A program made the translations under genes and the position numbers. A model generated the notes under the pieces. The model saw nothing but the letters and a program-made list of their open reading frames with translations. It did no database searches and was not told the DNA's origin. Below, one piece after another: positions 48,521 to 60,400 of a stretch of DNA of 64,000 nt. Source of the stretch: Tetraselmis striata (lineage: Eukaryota; Chlorophyta; Chlorodendrophyceae; Chlorodendrales; Chlorodendraceae); contig VCJN01000997.1 in assembly GCA_006384855.1 (NCBI GenBank), forward strand, positions 1 to 64,000, written 5' to 3'. The first letter of the stretch is position 1, and every line of letters starts with the position of its first letter.

Positions 48521-49768
48521 TTCGGGTACCAGGTAGTAGGTACCCGTAGACTACAGGTAGCGACGTAGTGGCGACCACGAGTACCAGGCAGGCACGGTAC
48601 CTGACAATGTAGCAGCGAAGAATAAAGCAACAGCAGATGTCGGTGTCTGTAATATGTATATGAATATATATGCGTGTACCGACTACATTAACCACATAAG
48701 GTGATTGCACCGCGCCGCGGTCCTGACGGCCCCTTCCTCGCCGCTACGGGTGTTGGCAGGCACGACTATGGATGGTGGCTTGATTCAGCGGCGAGCTGCT
48801 GCACACGCCGCTGGGTCAGACGCGGCGGCAGTATGGCGGAATTCAATCGACGAAGCACAGTATGGACAGCAACTACGGGTACGCCTGCTATTTGTTTACG
48901 GGGGCTGCCGACGCATTTTCTTATTGTATCATTTTATCGTAAAACGAGTCGTTTCGGGGGTGCTTGCTGGGGGCACGTTTGATTTTTTGGATTTTGGGTG
49001 GCAAACGGGAAGGCGCTTTCTTCAAACTCTGTGCGTCGGCGCCGTAGGTCGATATAATTTCTCAAACTAAGTCTTACGCTGTGTCTAGCGGCGAGCGGTG
49101 TGCTCGTGCAGATCAGGGTACCGAGCTCCCGGATAGCACAGTATCGGCGTGCGCATCATCCGGGGCGACGGTCAACTTGTTACCGCTTCGCTTGCTGCTA
49201 AGAACCAACAGTCTTGCCGACGGCACGCAGACCACCGTCTACTCACCAATGCGCCAGCTTATGGAAGTAAACATGTCAAGTCACGAAGCGGTCCGGTGCA
49301 ATCGAGGCGGCGATCGGCATAGGGCGCTAGGGAGGCCGCGAGCACAGCACCGCCAAATACCGCCAGCTGCGAGGCAGAGCTCGTAGCACATACAGCAGTT
49401 AATGAGCGAACCACCCACGCGCTGTCGGAGCTGCCTCCAGAGGTGCAGCCGCCGTGTTGTGTTCTGCCAAGTGCGCTCCCACCAGATACCGGGCATGGCG
49501 TGCCGCCACAAGCCGTCGTCGGCACGCCGCGCCGAGGCAACACAGGGGGGGCTTCCCGCTCCCGCCCCTCGCAGGGTCGACAGGCAATCAGCAGGATAAA
49601 GTAATGACACGGTGATTGTTTTTTCGCCCCCGGGGCAGGACACGGTGGTTTCACGGTGATGCCGCGCTGGGCTACGTGGCACTCCCGGCCGCAGCGCGCG
49701 CTCCGCCTCAAGCCACTAGCCGCCGCCCCGCCGGCCCACAGAGATTGTCAATGTCACCGCGGGCGCTG
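48521..49768. other. Intergenic DNA without recognised genes
   Basis: Between the SINE fragment and the stop codon of the coiled-coil gene no exon is supported. The only recognised item is the LINE micro-insertion at 49618-49638. The right end should hold the 3' UTR of the coiled-coil gene. Confidence 0.35.
49618..49638 (-). mobile_element. Second LINE micro-insertion (~20 nt) with target-site duplication
   Basis: On the minus strand it reads TGCCCCGGGGGCG plus six A, the LINE 3' terminus with one substitution. It is flanked by gacacggtgatt (49606-49617) and gacacggtggtt (49639-49650), a 12-bp duplication with one mismatch. Confidence 0.7.
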
Positions 49769-52700
49769 TCATCCCGCGCCGGGTTCCTTGGCGCCTCCCG
49801 CCTCCGCAGCGGGCGGCCGAGCCTGCCAACGGACAGCAGGCCACCGCATCCGCCACCGCATCAGCCGGCCGGTGGTTGGCCAGTCATTGCCCTGATAACC
49901 GCCAGCACTGGACGAGCAGCACAGCCGCGGCAGAACCGCAACATTCCATCGGCTTCGCGGGTCCAAAGAATAATGACCCGTCACGCAGCGTTGAGGCGGA
50001 AGATCCATGTTGTATTCGTCGTGTATTCCGATATATTTCCAACATGCACTCTTTCTCTCTTTGCGGATGGTGGGGGGGGGGGGGGGGGGGGGTTCTAAAA
50101 GATTACACCGCGAACCCAAAGCGTGGTTGCAGTATGGCGCCAAGTTGAGTTGATGATCGCATCGCCACCCGCCCGCGCGTTGGCAGGAAAGGCAGGGGGG
50201 GGGGGGGGGGGGGGCGCATAACCTGCCCCTCCGGCGGGGGCTGGCCAGCCTGCCCCGCTGCAGGCGGCTCCAGGTGCATGGCGTGTCGGAAGCGGATCAG
50301 CTCGCGCTCCATGCGCTGCACAGTCACCAATGGGGGGGCGGGCGGGCGGAGGTCAATGGAGGGAGGTGGATACGGGGCGCCTCGCAGGATGGTGTCTTGT
50401 GGCGAATACCCCCCCTTCTTCCCTTCTTGATGGCCCATCGGGTGGCATCGGTCAGCGCCTTGGATGCACGGGCACGCAGCAGACCAGGCGCCAATGACAG
50501 CGGCATCGAGTGCGAGGCTGAACCCGTTTGTCATCGACGCCGGCGTTGATGCCGCTGATGATATGTTGGTGCGGATGGAGCCGAATGTCGAGGTATGCCA
50601 TCACACCGTCGCCATCGGTGCCGCCGTACCTTTAAGAACCCTCACTGTGAGCGGGTTTGCATCAACCTATAATTATACTCGCCATAGTCCCGCTATGAGT
50701 TTTGTCTACATTTGACTTCTGGCAGGCAGGGCGGGTTCTTGGTGGCAGTGTCCTTTCAACCGCGCCGGCGCCCGTACTGTTGCACGTTGGCAGTGATGCC
50801 GTCCTTGCTATCGACAAACGCCGTGTGGTGTATGAGGTGCCGGTCATTGATGTTGATCCGCTTGTGCAGCTGCCTATGTTGGCATGCAATGGACCCCCCC
50901 CCCCCCCCCCCCCCTAAGGAGGGAGGGGGTGGGGGGGGGGGGGGGGCTATCCGGCTCACCCGCATCCGCCGGTCAGCCTCCTTGATCTTGAGCTCAGCCT
51001 CGAGGCGCAACCCGTCCGACTCCTGCTCCCTGCACTCGCTTTCGTACTGCGGCCGGCGGCAGTCAGTATGTCAGCGCGCCAATCAGCGCCCGTTGCCGAG
51101 CGCTCAGATCTTGCTCCAGGCGGGCGGGGGGGGGGGGGGGGGGGGGGGGACATCCGTCGCCGCACCTGCTGCCTGCTTGAGTGCGCCACCAGCTCGCCGT
51201 ACTGCGCATGCAGCGCCTGCGACCGCCGCAGCTCCTCCGCGGTGGCGGCAGCTACCGCGTGGTAGTGCCGCACCAGCGCCCGCGTCGCTGCGCTCATGGG
51301 CTGCGGCGCGGCATTCCGGGTCAGCACGCCCCTCGCCCCCATCGCAGCCCAGAGCAGCGCCCCGCAGGGGTCGGGGCAGCTCACGAGTCAGCCGTACACC
51401 CACATCCACACCCGCGTATCAAAACGCATTCCCTTCGTTCGCCCGCACTGGCTGCCCATACTTCCACGCCCGACGACGAACCAGGTCCACAAAGCGAGCC
51501 AATGGGCACTCGTTGCCTGTCTGCGTGTATGTGTGTGCACCACCGTTGCGGCCCCGTAAAACATTCCCCCGAGAAAAAGGTCTTCCGGGGGGTCGTTAGA
51601 CTTGCCGGCCGTTGCCACGCCCAGCCAGCCAAGAAATGAAGGACTCTGCTGGAGCGGGGTTGTGCCGTCACCCCTTGGGGTGGCCCTCGCAGCAGCAGCA
51701 AAGATCGGCGCATTGCCCTTCGCGAGGCCAGTCGCGTCATCTCGCGCGCGGTGCCGGTGCTGTAAAGCGTTATACACTGCGGAGATGATGAAAAAAAGCA
51801 CCGTGGATTAAAGCCTGAAAGTTCTTGTCCCAATCAGGGTTGTGCAGGAGTGGGATGTGGGGTGGTTATGTCTTAACATAACGAGCTATGGCATAAGCGC
51901 ATAGTTATGTTATGAGCCCCGGCATACCATAAGTATGGCATAGCTATGAGCATGATCATTCCACGCATCAGGCAAGGGCAAATCCATGGCACAAAATATG
52001 CCACAATTGCTACTACGAGACTGCTGGGTTTGTTCATCATGCTTTTGTGTGCATTAATAATACATGATACCACAAAAACAATATTTTATTACTGGTTATA
52101 CAAACAATAAATGATGCGCACGCATCCCTATGTGAGCATAACATAACATGATATATATCTATATCTATATACATATATACAGTCAGTCATTGTTACACAG
52201 GTCCTGTCTGGATAGCACGCCTGATAAAATTTTAATATATACAAACACTGCAATACCCACACACATAAACACACACACAGACACACAGACACACAGACAC
52301 AGGGAGCACCAACCATGATGAGTGACATGGAGTGACATACCGGCAGAGCCATGCGAAAACATGTGACATATGAGGCAAATAATCAGCGACAACACATGCT
52401 TGCTGTTGTTTGATAAAAACTCGTCAGTGTATTAGCACACAATGAAATCTATGCCAATGTCCCGCCAATGCGTCAATTTCAAGGCTGTGCCAGCATTGAT
52501 GAGTCAAACTCCGAAGTGTCCGCGTCGTTCAATCGACCATCCGAGCGACCAGGCGGTGGGGCAATCGGGCAGTGCCATCTACATGGCAGCAGCGCGTGAT
52601 GCCGCCCCGGCCCCCCGCACGGATCAAACCTCCGCAATCCTGCAGATCCCGCGGTGGCGGCATCACAGCCTCATCACAGGCCGTCCTGAACAACGACTCG

Positions 52701-54400
52701 GCTGCTTCCCCCCCCCCCCCCCCCCCCCCCCCCCGCGAGCATCCCAACACCGGAGAGGGGACGCAGATGCGCATAATTACCGAGTGCATATATCCGGTGT
52801 CATGCCGATGAAAGGGGAGAAGTGGGAGTGGGACGCACCCCACAGTTATGCCCATTTATACAGGTTATTTTAGAGTAGTCATGGCACAACGTAACCAACT
52901 ATGCTATGCCTTATGACACAACTCTGGACTTGTGCACAACCCTGAACCAAACCCACCTCGTACCGGGTCTGACGAGGGCCTATCAGTATGTGTGTTTGTG
53001 AGTGTGTGTGTGTGTGCGACTACGGGTTCGGCTGCGGATACGCGCGCATTGGCGCAGGCGCCCACCTGGGCGGCGTCGTGGCTGTCGTCAGAGTCACTCG
53101 ACCCGGAGGTGTCCCCCTCCTGAGGTGGCAATGTCGCATCACTGTTAGTTCGGCCCGGCCAGCCAGACGCCTTCTCAGCGGCATTTGAACCTGATGCGAG
53201 GAACCCGAGGATTGCCCCCGCCTGCTCTGTGCGCGCTTAGGGGGGGAGGGGGGGGGGAGTTTGTGGGGTACCTCGCTGTCCTCCTCATCCCGGCTGCTGC
53301 CCTCCTCGTCGCTCTCCAGGCCGGCCGCTGCGCGCCGCTGCACCGCAGCCAGCCGGGACGCCTGGAGCACCTCCGACAGCTCACCCTGCATCTGCAGCCC
53401 ACAGCCCGCATGCCATCAGCGCCGCACGGCATAGCAACTTTGGGAGGCCCACCATAGCCTGCGCCGGATGTGCCCCCCCCCCCCCCCCCCCCCGTCGTGC
53501 CGTGCCGCTCCAGCCAAACCAAATACACCGTACCATTAAAGTGGGTTCGCATGCCCAGTAAATGCATGAATTGTCTTGCAGCATCGAGTCGGAAGATCCG
53601 TGTCGTATTCGTGAAGTGTTCGTAATAATATTTCAAGGTGAAGGTATAGTTTTTTTTAATCTCTTGGGGCTTGCGGGGGGGGGGGGGGGGGGGGGGGGCA
53701 ACAACAGTACTAGACCTCGGACCAAAAGTGTGGTTGCAGTACTTGACTCGTATGGAAATCTATCAGAATTCACCACGAAACGAATAACTGCCCGGGTATC
53801 ACGACTCAACACTGCCAAATCAATACTACAATTGCTTTTGGACTCGCGAACCAATTTCAGAGTGTTACGGAAACATGGGGGAGGGCGGCAACGCCATCCA
53901 CACGTTGCACGGGGTCCTCCGTTCCCCCCCCCCGTCCGAGCTGAGCCTATTCCCCCCGGGTGGCGCACCTCTGAGATGCGCCGGTTGATGGCTGCCAGCT
54001 GCGGCGAGCCGGGGTCGGCCGCGGCGTCAGCGGCCGCAGGGCGCGGGCTGTCCGGCGCGGCGTCGGAGGAGGCAAAGGAGATGGAGGCGCCCAGTGACGG
54101 CTCGTCCTCTTCGGCATCGACAGCATCGGCAGCTGGCGCGGCGGCTGGGCGCGCTCCCATCGGCGGCTCTGCTGTTTGCACCCTGCCGAAGCGGACAACA
54201 CCGGGGTCGGCAGCCCCCCCCCCCCCCCCCCCGCTGCATGTCAGGGTCTTTCCGGCGCCATCATGTTCCCACGACGAAAAACAAAGGGTAGACAGTCCTT
54301 TGGGCGCACATGTCTGTCGACGCACGAAATACACACACATACATACATACATACATACATACATACATACATACATCCATTCATTCATGCACACACACAG

Positions 54401-54433
<33 letters not shown>

Positions 54434-57400
54434 TGTCGCCACAACTCCATTGATATATGAAATATGTATCAATAGAAATTCATAATAACGAGTACATGAA
54501 AGAGCATGCCTTTGGTCCGCCCCAAACCAACCAAACATAAAATTAACATATTATCTCCTTGGATAAAAGAGGTCATGCTACCGCCCCAAATATTCAATGG
54601 CAACGTTCACCTACAAACCACCCCATGAGGGGGGGGGGGGGGGGGGGGGGGGGGGTCCTACAAGCACGGGAACACCAAGGCTGTACAGTCATGGCAGTAC
54701 ATGCGCCGGATGCGGTGTGGCGCCAAGGGGGCCAACGCAACTGGGCTATTTCATAAAAAAGCTCATTCTAGCGGCATCACATGTCCGCTGCATTACAGTA
54801 CTGTGTTTCATATTTATCCGTGACCATCATGCGCGAGTAAAGGACGGACAGCCGGTGAATTGCGGCTTAGCCTTTGTATACGACTAACGCCACATGCACA
54901 CCCACTCGTAACATCGCCCTGACAGCCGCAACCCATATATATACCCTAAAACCCCGCTCCAACAAGAAACCACGGGCGCCGACGCACCTAACTAAAACAA
55001 CCCCTGTTATAAGCCTCGCTTCGGGCTTGCGCGAAACCCATGAAAACGTTCGCTGCAGATTTTCTTTAGTTCCGTCTACATCAGACGTGTACATAGCCCG
55101 CATGGCGGGTTCTCACTCGCTGTTGTCTAAATTCCTTGTCCGCTCGGTTGAGCGGTCGTCTCGCATACGAGAGGTCCTAGGATCGATTCCTGGTCGATAT
55201 ATTTCTGCAATACCGGCCCGGCGTGTCCCGGGTTTACCCGGTTGCTGATGCATTAGCCCTTTGGGGCTCGAATGAGGCAATGGTGCAAAGGCTATGCCAG
55301 ACCTACGACTGCAGTTGGCGCGAGAGGTCAAGTGCTGGGGCGGCTTCGGCCGATGTCCCGGGGCGAACTTTACTTTTCTCTCTCGCAGTGTTCGTGTAGC
55401 GTTCTGATTCGGGTTAAGCCCCCCCCCCCCCCCCCCCCCCTCTTCTCTCATGGATGGCCGCATTATTTGACACGCTTCAGGCTTTCTTTCTGTCCATATC
55501 TGGGTACCCCGTTTTGTACCGTGCCTTGTACTTGCCAAGCATCACGGCGTGTCAAGGATTTCTGCGGCGGTGGGCAATGCAATGCTGGGCAACAGAGGGG
55601 CGGGTATAGGACTCACCGCTGCGCGACCGCCGCGTTGGCCAGCGCGGAGGAGAGCTCCGCCTCCAGGAGCGCCACCCGGCTCAGCAGCAGCACCGCCTCC
55701 GTGTTCTTCTCCGCCAGCGCGCGCTCCGCCAGCGGCAGGCGCAAGTCGGCGGGGGGCGCGGCCCGCTGCTGGTCGTCGCCGCGTGGCCCCGTCACTGCGC
55801 TGGCGGCGGGCGCGGTTGCTGCTGCTGCCGCGCCGGCGGAGTCACGGCCGCTGGTCGCCGATTGCCTGCACACCACACGGTATTCGCCAAGATGAGACGT
55901 GGGTTGCAATTTGGCAAGCATTCAAAGTGGCGCTGACAGCCGCGCGGTCGCAGCCCTTTGAGCCACCCGATGGTTCGCTCCCTCGCGTAAATAAAATCAA
56001 TGAAAAGTGTTTACTCGTCCTGGTTGCCCCAGTGTGTGACTTGGTATAATGCTAGGCACAAGCGTGCCTCAATGGCAGCACTGCAACGCACGCAGAGCTC
56101 TGGTGCGCGGAATGTGTCGCCATGCCAAAGTGCCGTGCTCACGATGAGCGCAGTGCACACAATTTGCGATATTCACCACGTCTGCACCATGTCACCGGCG
56201 TTCAAGCCTTTCCTTACGGTACCTCCTAATCTGTACTGCGGACCACAAACAACACCACAAGACTGCAACACTACGCCGTGCCCGGAGGCGGGCGCCGCGC
56301 AGAGGAAAGGAGGGCGCAGCTGCGAAATCCACCTGGTGCACCCACCAAGCGCGATGTATTTCAGGCAGTGCTTCCCGACTTGGCTAGTCGCACCAAGGCC
56401 GGGCAGCACACTTTTGGAACAAATGCAGCCCGGCAGTTGTGGGGCGTACTATGCCGTGCGCGGCCCCCGCCCAGTACAGGGGGGCGTTATAATGCTCGGC
56501 ACAGCATGCACGGTGGCGGCTGCAATAAATCCAGCCGGGCACGGGGGCCAGGGAACCGCCCTCGGGCGGTGACCTCGGCCCAGAGAGTGGGCAGGTGGCT
56601 ACCGCGCGTCGCGCGAATCGGCTCTGGTGTGCTGCACACGATCGGAGAGCATACGGCCAGCGGTGCAGAGGGGTGTTTTCCCCGCCTTCACCTCTGAGCT
56701 CCGAGGACGTCCGGGGACACCGCTGGCAGCGGCTCAAGAAGCAGCGGCGGCCGGGCGACCTTGCCGCTTGGTCGTGGCCGGCGGAGCTCAGCCATGGACC
56801 AGGCTGCGACTCTCTGGGGCACAATGAACGGCGGGAACGTGCGCAACTGCGGTGGTAGCATGATCACGGGTTTCTGCGAGCAGGCTAGCGCATACAGACT
56901 GGCGCCCTTGTACGCGCGTACACCCCCGTACGACTCACGTGTCGCGTACCGATACCAGTGATGCGAAATTAGTGCCACTGTACCGCAACATAGCCACGTG
57001 GTCTACAGAGGCCCCGCCCTACGCGCTTTGATTCGCGGACCCTATGCGGGTTGGTCAGGGGCGGGCCCTTCCCAGATGCTGGGTAAAGGCAGCTTGTCAA
57101 GAGTTTGATTCAGTTGTAATAAATTCCAAAATATGCTGTGCGCCATGTTGGCGCATGCTGGGTATGAGGCGTACCTGGCATCCGCGGCAGTCCCTGAGGC
57201 AGCTCGGCGCCGCTGCCATGCAGCGCTGCCCAAGGGAGGAGGCAGACGCGCGGCGGCAGCGGCTTGCGCGGCCGCGGTGTCGGCAGCCGCGGCGACCTCG
57301 GAGCGCAGGTACTCCAGCTCGGCCTGCGACCCATGCCAAGCAAGCCCAGGTAGTTCAGTTCACGGAGTGTTATTATTATGCAAGTACTTACACGTGCTAT

Positions 57401-60400
57401 AACACATTCCCACTCTGTTATTTTACTATTTAAGTAGACATATGCATGCTTTCACGCCACAGCTATATCCAATCATGCCTTCAACCCCTTCTTGGGCAGC
57501 AATGTATCATGTTTGCACACACCTTGAATATACAAATTGTCGGTATTTACAATAAGTACATTCATACCGACATATACATACATATACATACACGAATATA
57601 TTATCGACGTTATTATTCTTTGTGGACCACTGTCAAGTTGATCGAGGACTGTTCGAGCTGTGAGCTGCCTCTGGCCGGCACCTTCACGGCGCCCAGCTGC
57701 CGGCCGCGCCGCCGGGCCCTCGCGTCAGCCGCCCGAATCGCATCTTCCGCCGCCTCCGTCAGCTCCTGCCGCTCGTGGGCGTGGCGCGCCCCCGCCGCCC
57801 GGGCCTCCGCCTGCGCCTCCACCGCCGCAGCGTTGGCGGCGGCGGTGGCGTTTGCGAGCTTGCGCTGCAGAACCTCCGCCTCGGCGCGGCTGGCGGCGAG
57901 CTCCTGGCTGACCCGGCTTGCGTCTGTACATTAAATGAGAAACGCTAACTTAATACTGGGCGTAGCGGGCGGCCAGCCTCGCGATAGTCGAGTCAGGCGA
58001 TTCGTCCGATATGGGCGAGTTCTATCGGCGAGGTCGGCAAGTGGTTCCTGCGGGGACCTTCTGTGTGTTAGGGTTTAGGGTTTGAAGGTTTTGTAGCGGC
58101 GGGAAGCGGACGGCGGGCGATCCCGGAGGCCGAGGCTGGTCCGGGGGGCTGAGGATCAATAAATCGGCCGACGCTAATGAGAAGGCTCTCCTCGCCGCCG
58201 ACCTGCGCCAATGTGGGCGCAGAAGCAGTGGAGGGCGAGCAGCTGGGGTACCTGCGGTCGCAACCGCGAGCTGCTCCTGCAGGCCGCCCACCACGCGCCG
58301 CTCCGCGCGTAGCTTCTCCACCACCCGCCCGATGGCGCCCCGGACCGCCGCCTGCGGCCCCGCCAGCTGCGCGGCCGCCGCGCTGACTGCCGCCCGGTCG
58401 GTGGTGTTGCTGAGGAAGCTCAGGCCGGAGAGGTCCGACCAGCCGCTGATGCTGTTGCGCCCACCTGAGACAGAACCAGCGGTCGGTCAGCCATCGCTTC
58501 GCACGCCGGGTACAAATAATTGAAATGGGCATACACGTTTAATAGACGGCCAAATGCACTGTACTATGGTAAATCAAAAATAACATGCAGCGAGGTCTAA
58601 TATAAAAAACACATTTATATAAATATATTCTCATGACAGTGGGCACCTCTGCCTGTACCGGTAGCGATCGACACCTACACATATTGTTGCAACACCTTAC
58701 TGCGGATCTGTCCTCTAAGTATGCATGTGCGTGTGTGTGTTTTGGGGGGGGGGGGGGGGGGGGGGGGGTGATGAGAGGGGGGTTCGAGTGCTACGCGCAC
58801 CAGGTGGCACTGTATCTAGGTGATTCCCGGCAAAGGTGCTGCCCTGACGCTCTTCAGTCTGCGCCGAGCCCGCTGCGCCGCCCCGGAAGACGTCGAAGGA
58901 GGTCCCCGGGCTGGCGACGGCGCCGGGCGCGCTGACGCTCCTCGAAGTGAGGGACCGCCGCGTGTGGTCTGGCGCGGCTCGCAGACTGTGTTGGCTCGTT
59001 GACGGCAGCTGTTTCTCCTCATGGGGGTGACAGCGGGGCGAGGACTCACGAGCCTGTGGTGTCCCGGCGGGCGGGCTGGCGGGTTGAAACGACGCGCGTC
59101 GATCGGAGTGGTAGAAGCGCGAGTGGGTGATGTCAGCAGCAAAGGAAGAGCCGTCGACGGAGCCCGCTCGCGCGCTGCGCTGCGGCGAGTGCGCTGGCGA
59201 GAGCGATGGCGAGGGTGAGTGCGAGCGCTCGGCACTGAGTGATGGCTGCCGCGACTCATCGCGGAAGTTATTCGACGCGGGGGGCGCTGCGACGAAGCTG
59301 TCGGCGGAGGCCTGCGACATAGCCGGCGGACGGCTGCGGGTGTACGGTGCCGACGTCGTGGATGGCGGCTGCGCCGACGACCAATCCGCCACGCGGCCCC
59401 ACCACGACGACCCGCCCCCCTCGCCCTCTGACGCAAGGCTCATCATCGACGCCGCGTCCGCCGCCGCGCCGCCACCCCCATCGTCGCTGCCATACAGCTC
59501 CGCCTCCTCCAGCGCGCCAACGTCCGCCAGCTCGCGACGCAGGTCGGCGACAAGCGCCTGGTTCGCCTCGGTGGCGGCGCGCATCGCCTCGGCGAACTCC
59601 GCCTCCGCGGTAGCCACATCGCGCTCTGCGGCCGCCCGCACGTCTTCGGCTTCCGCCTCCGCGGCCTCGGCGCGCCCGAACGCCTCCTCGCAGCGCGACT
59701 CGGACTCGGCCACAACGCCGATCGCCTCCGCGAGTTTATCCTCCGCCTCGGCGTGTTTCGCGTCCGCCGCCGCCATCATCACCTTCGCCTCCTCTGCGCG
59801 CTCAATCGCCGTCGCCAGCCGCCGTCTCGACTCGGCATCAATCTCCAGCGTATCGGCCCTCACACGCCGCGCCTCCGCCACTATCTCGCCCGCGCGTGTC
59901 AGCGCCTCGCGCGTCTCCGCCAGGCACCGCGCCGCCTCTGTCCGCCCGCTCGCCAGCGTCGCCTCCACGTCCTCAACAGACGACGCAGCGCCCGCTACCG
60001 CCTCGGCGGCGGCGGCTTTTGCTTCCTCGGCCCGACCCTCCGCTGCCATCACGAGCTCTTGGGCGAGACGACGCCCCTTCTGCAGCGTCGCACGAATATA
60101 GCCGCTGGCGTCAGTCGGCATTTTGGCGTCACCTGGCACCGCCTGACGCGCATATTAATAATAGGTCGCCAAGAATAAGCGTCGCCGAGTCGATGACGGC
60201 ACAGTGTGGTCGCATGCGTGAAGCCGCCGCAAAGGCTGCGAAGTGGCTCTACGCGGCCGTTTCAGCTGCTGACAGCAGTAATCTCGACAACGCACTTGGC
60301 ATTCCACAGCGACCGGGGAGGCGGCATCACATCGAGTAACACAGAATGAAACAGGGGCTAATCAAAGGTGATAAAGTCAAAGTTGAGAAAGGAGAGAGGT

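Noticed and set aside
52500-52860. Possible extra exon of the coiled-coil gene
   Set aside because: The Cys/Arg/Gly-rich translation is unlike the neighbouring exons, and exons 53119-53066 and 51300-51166 already join in phase without it.
59100-60110. 324-codon plus-strand open frame rich in Ala/Ser
   Set aside because: It is the antisense of the 1342-nt coiled-coil exon; heptad structure and phase-matched splicing support the minus strand.
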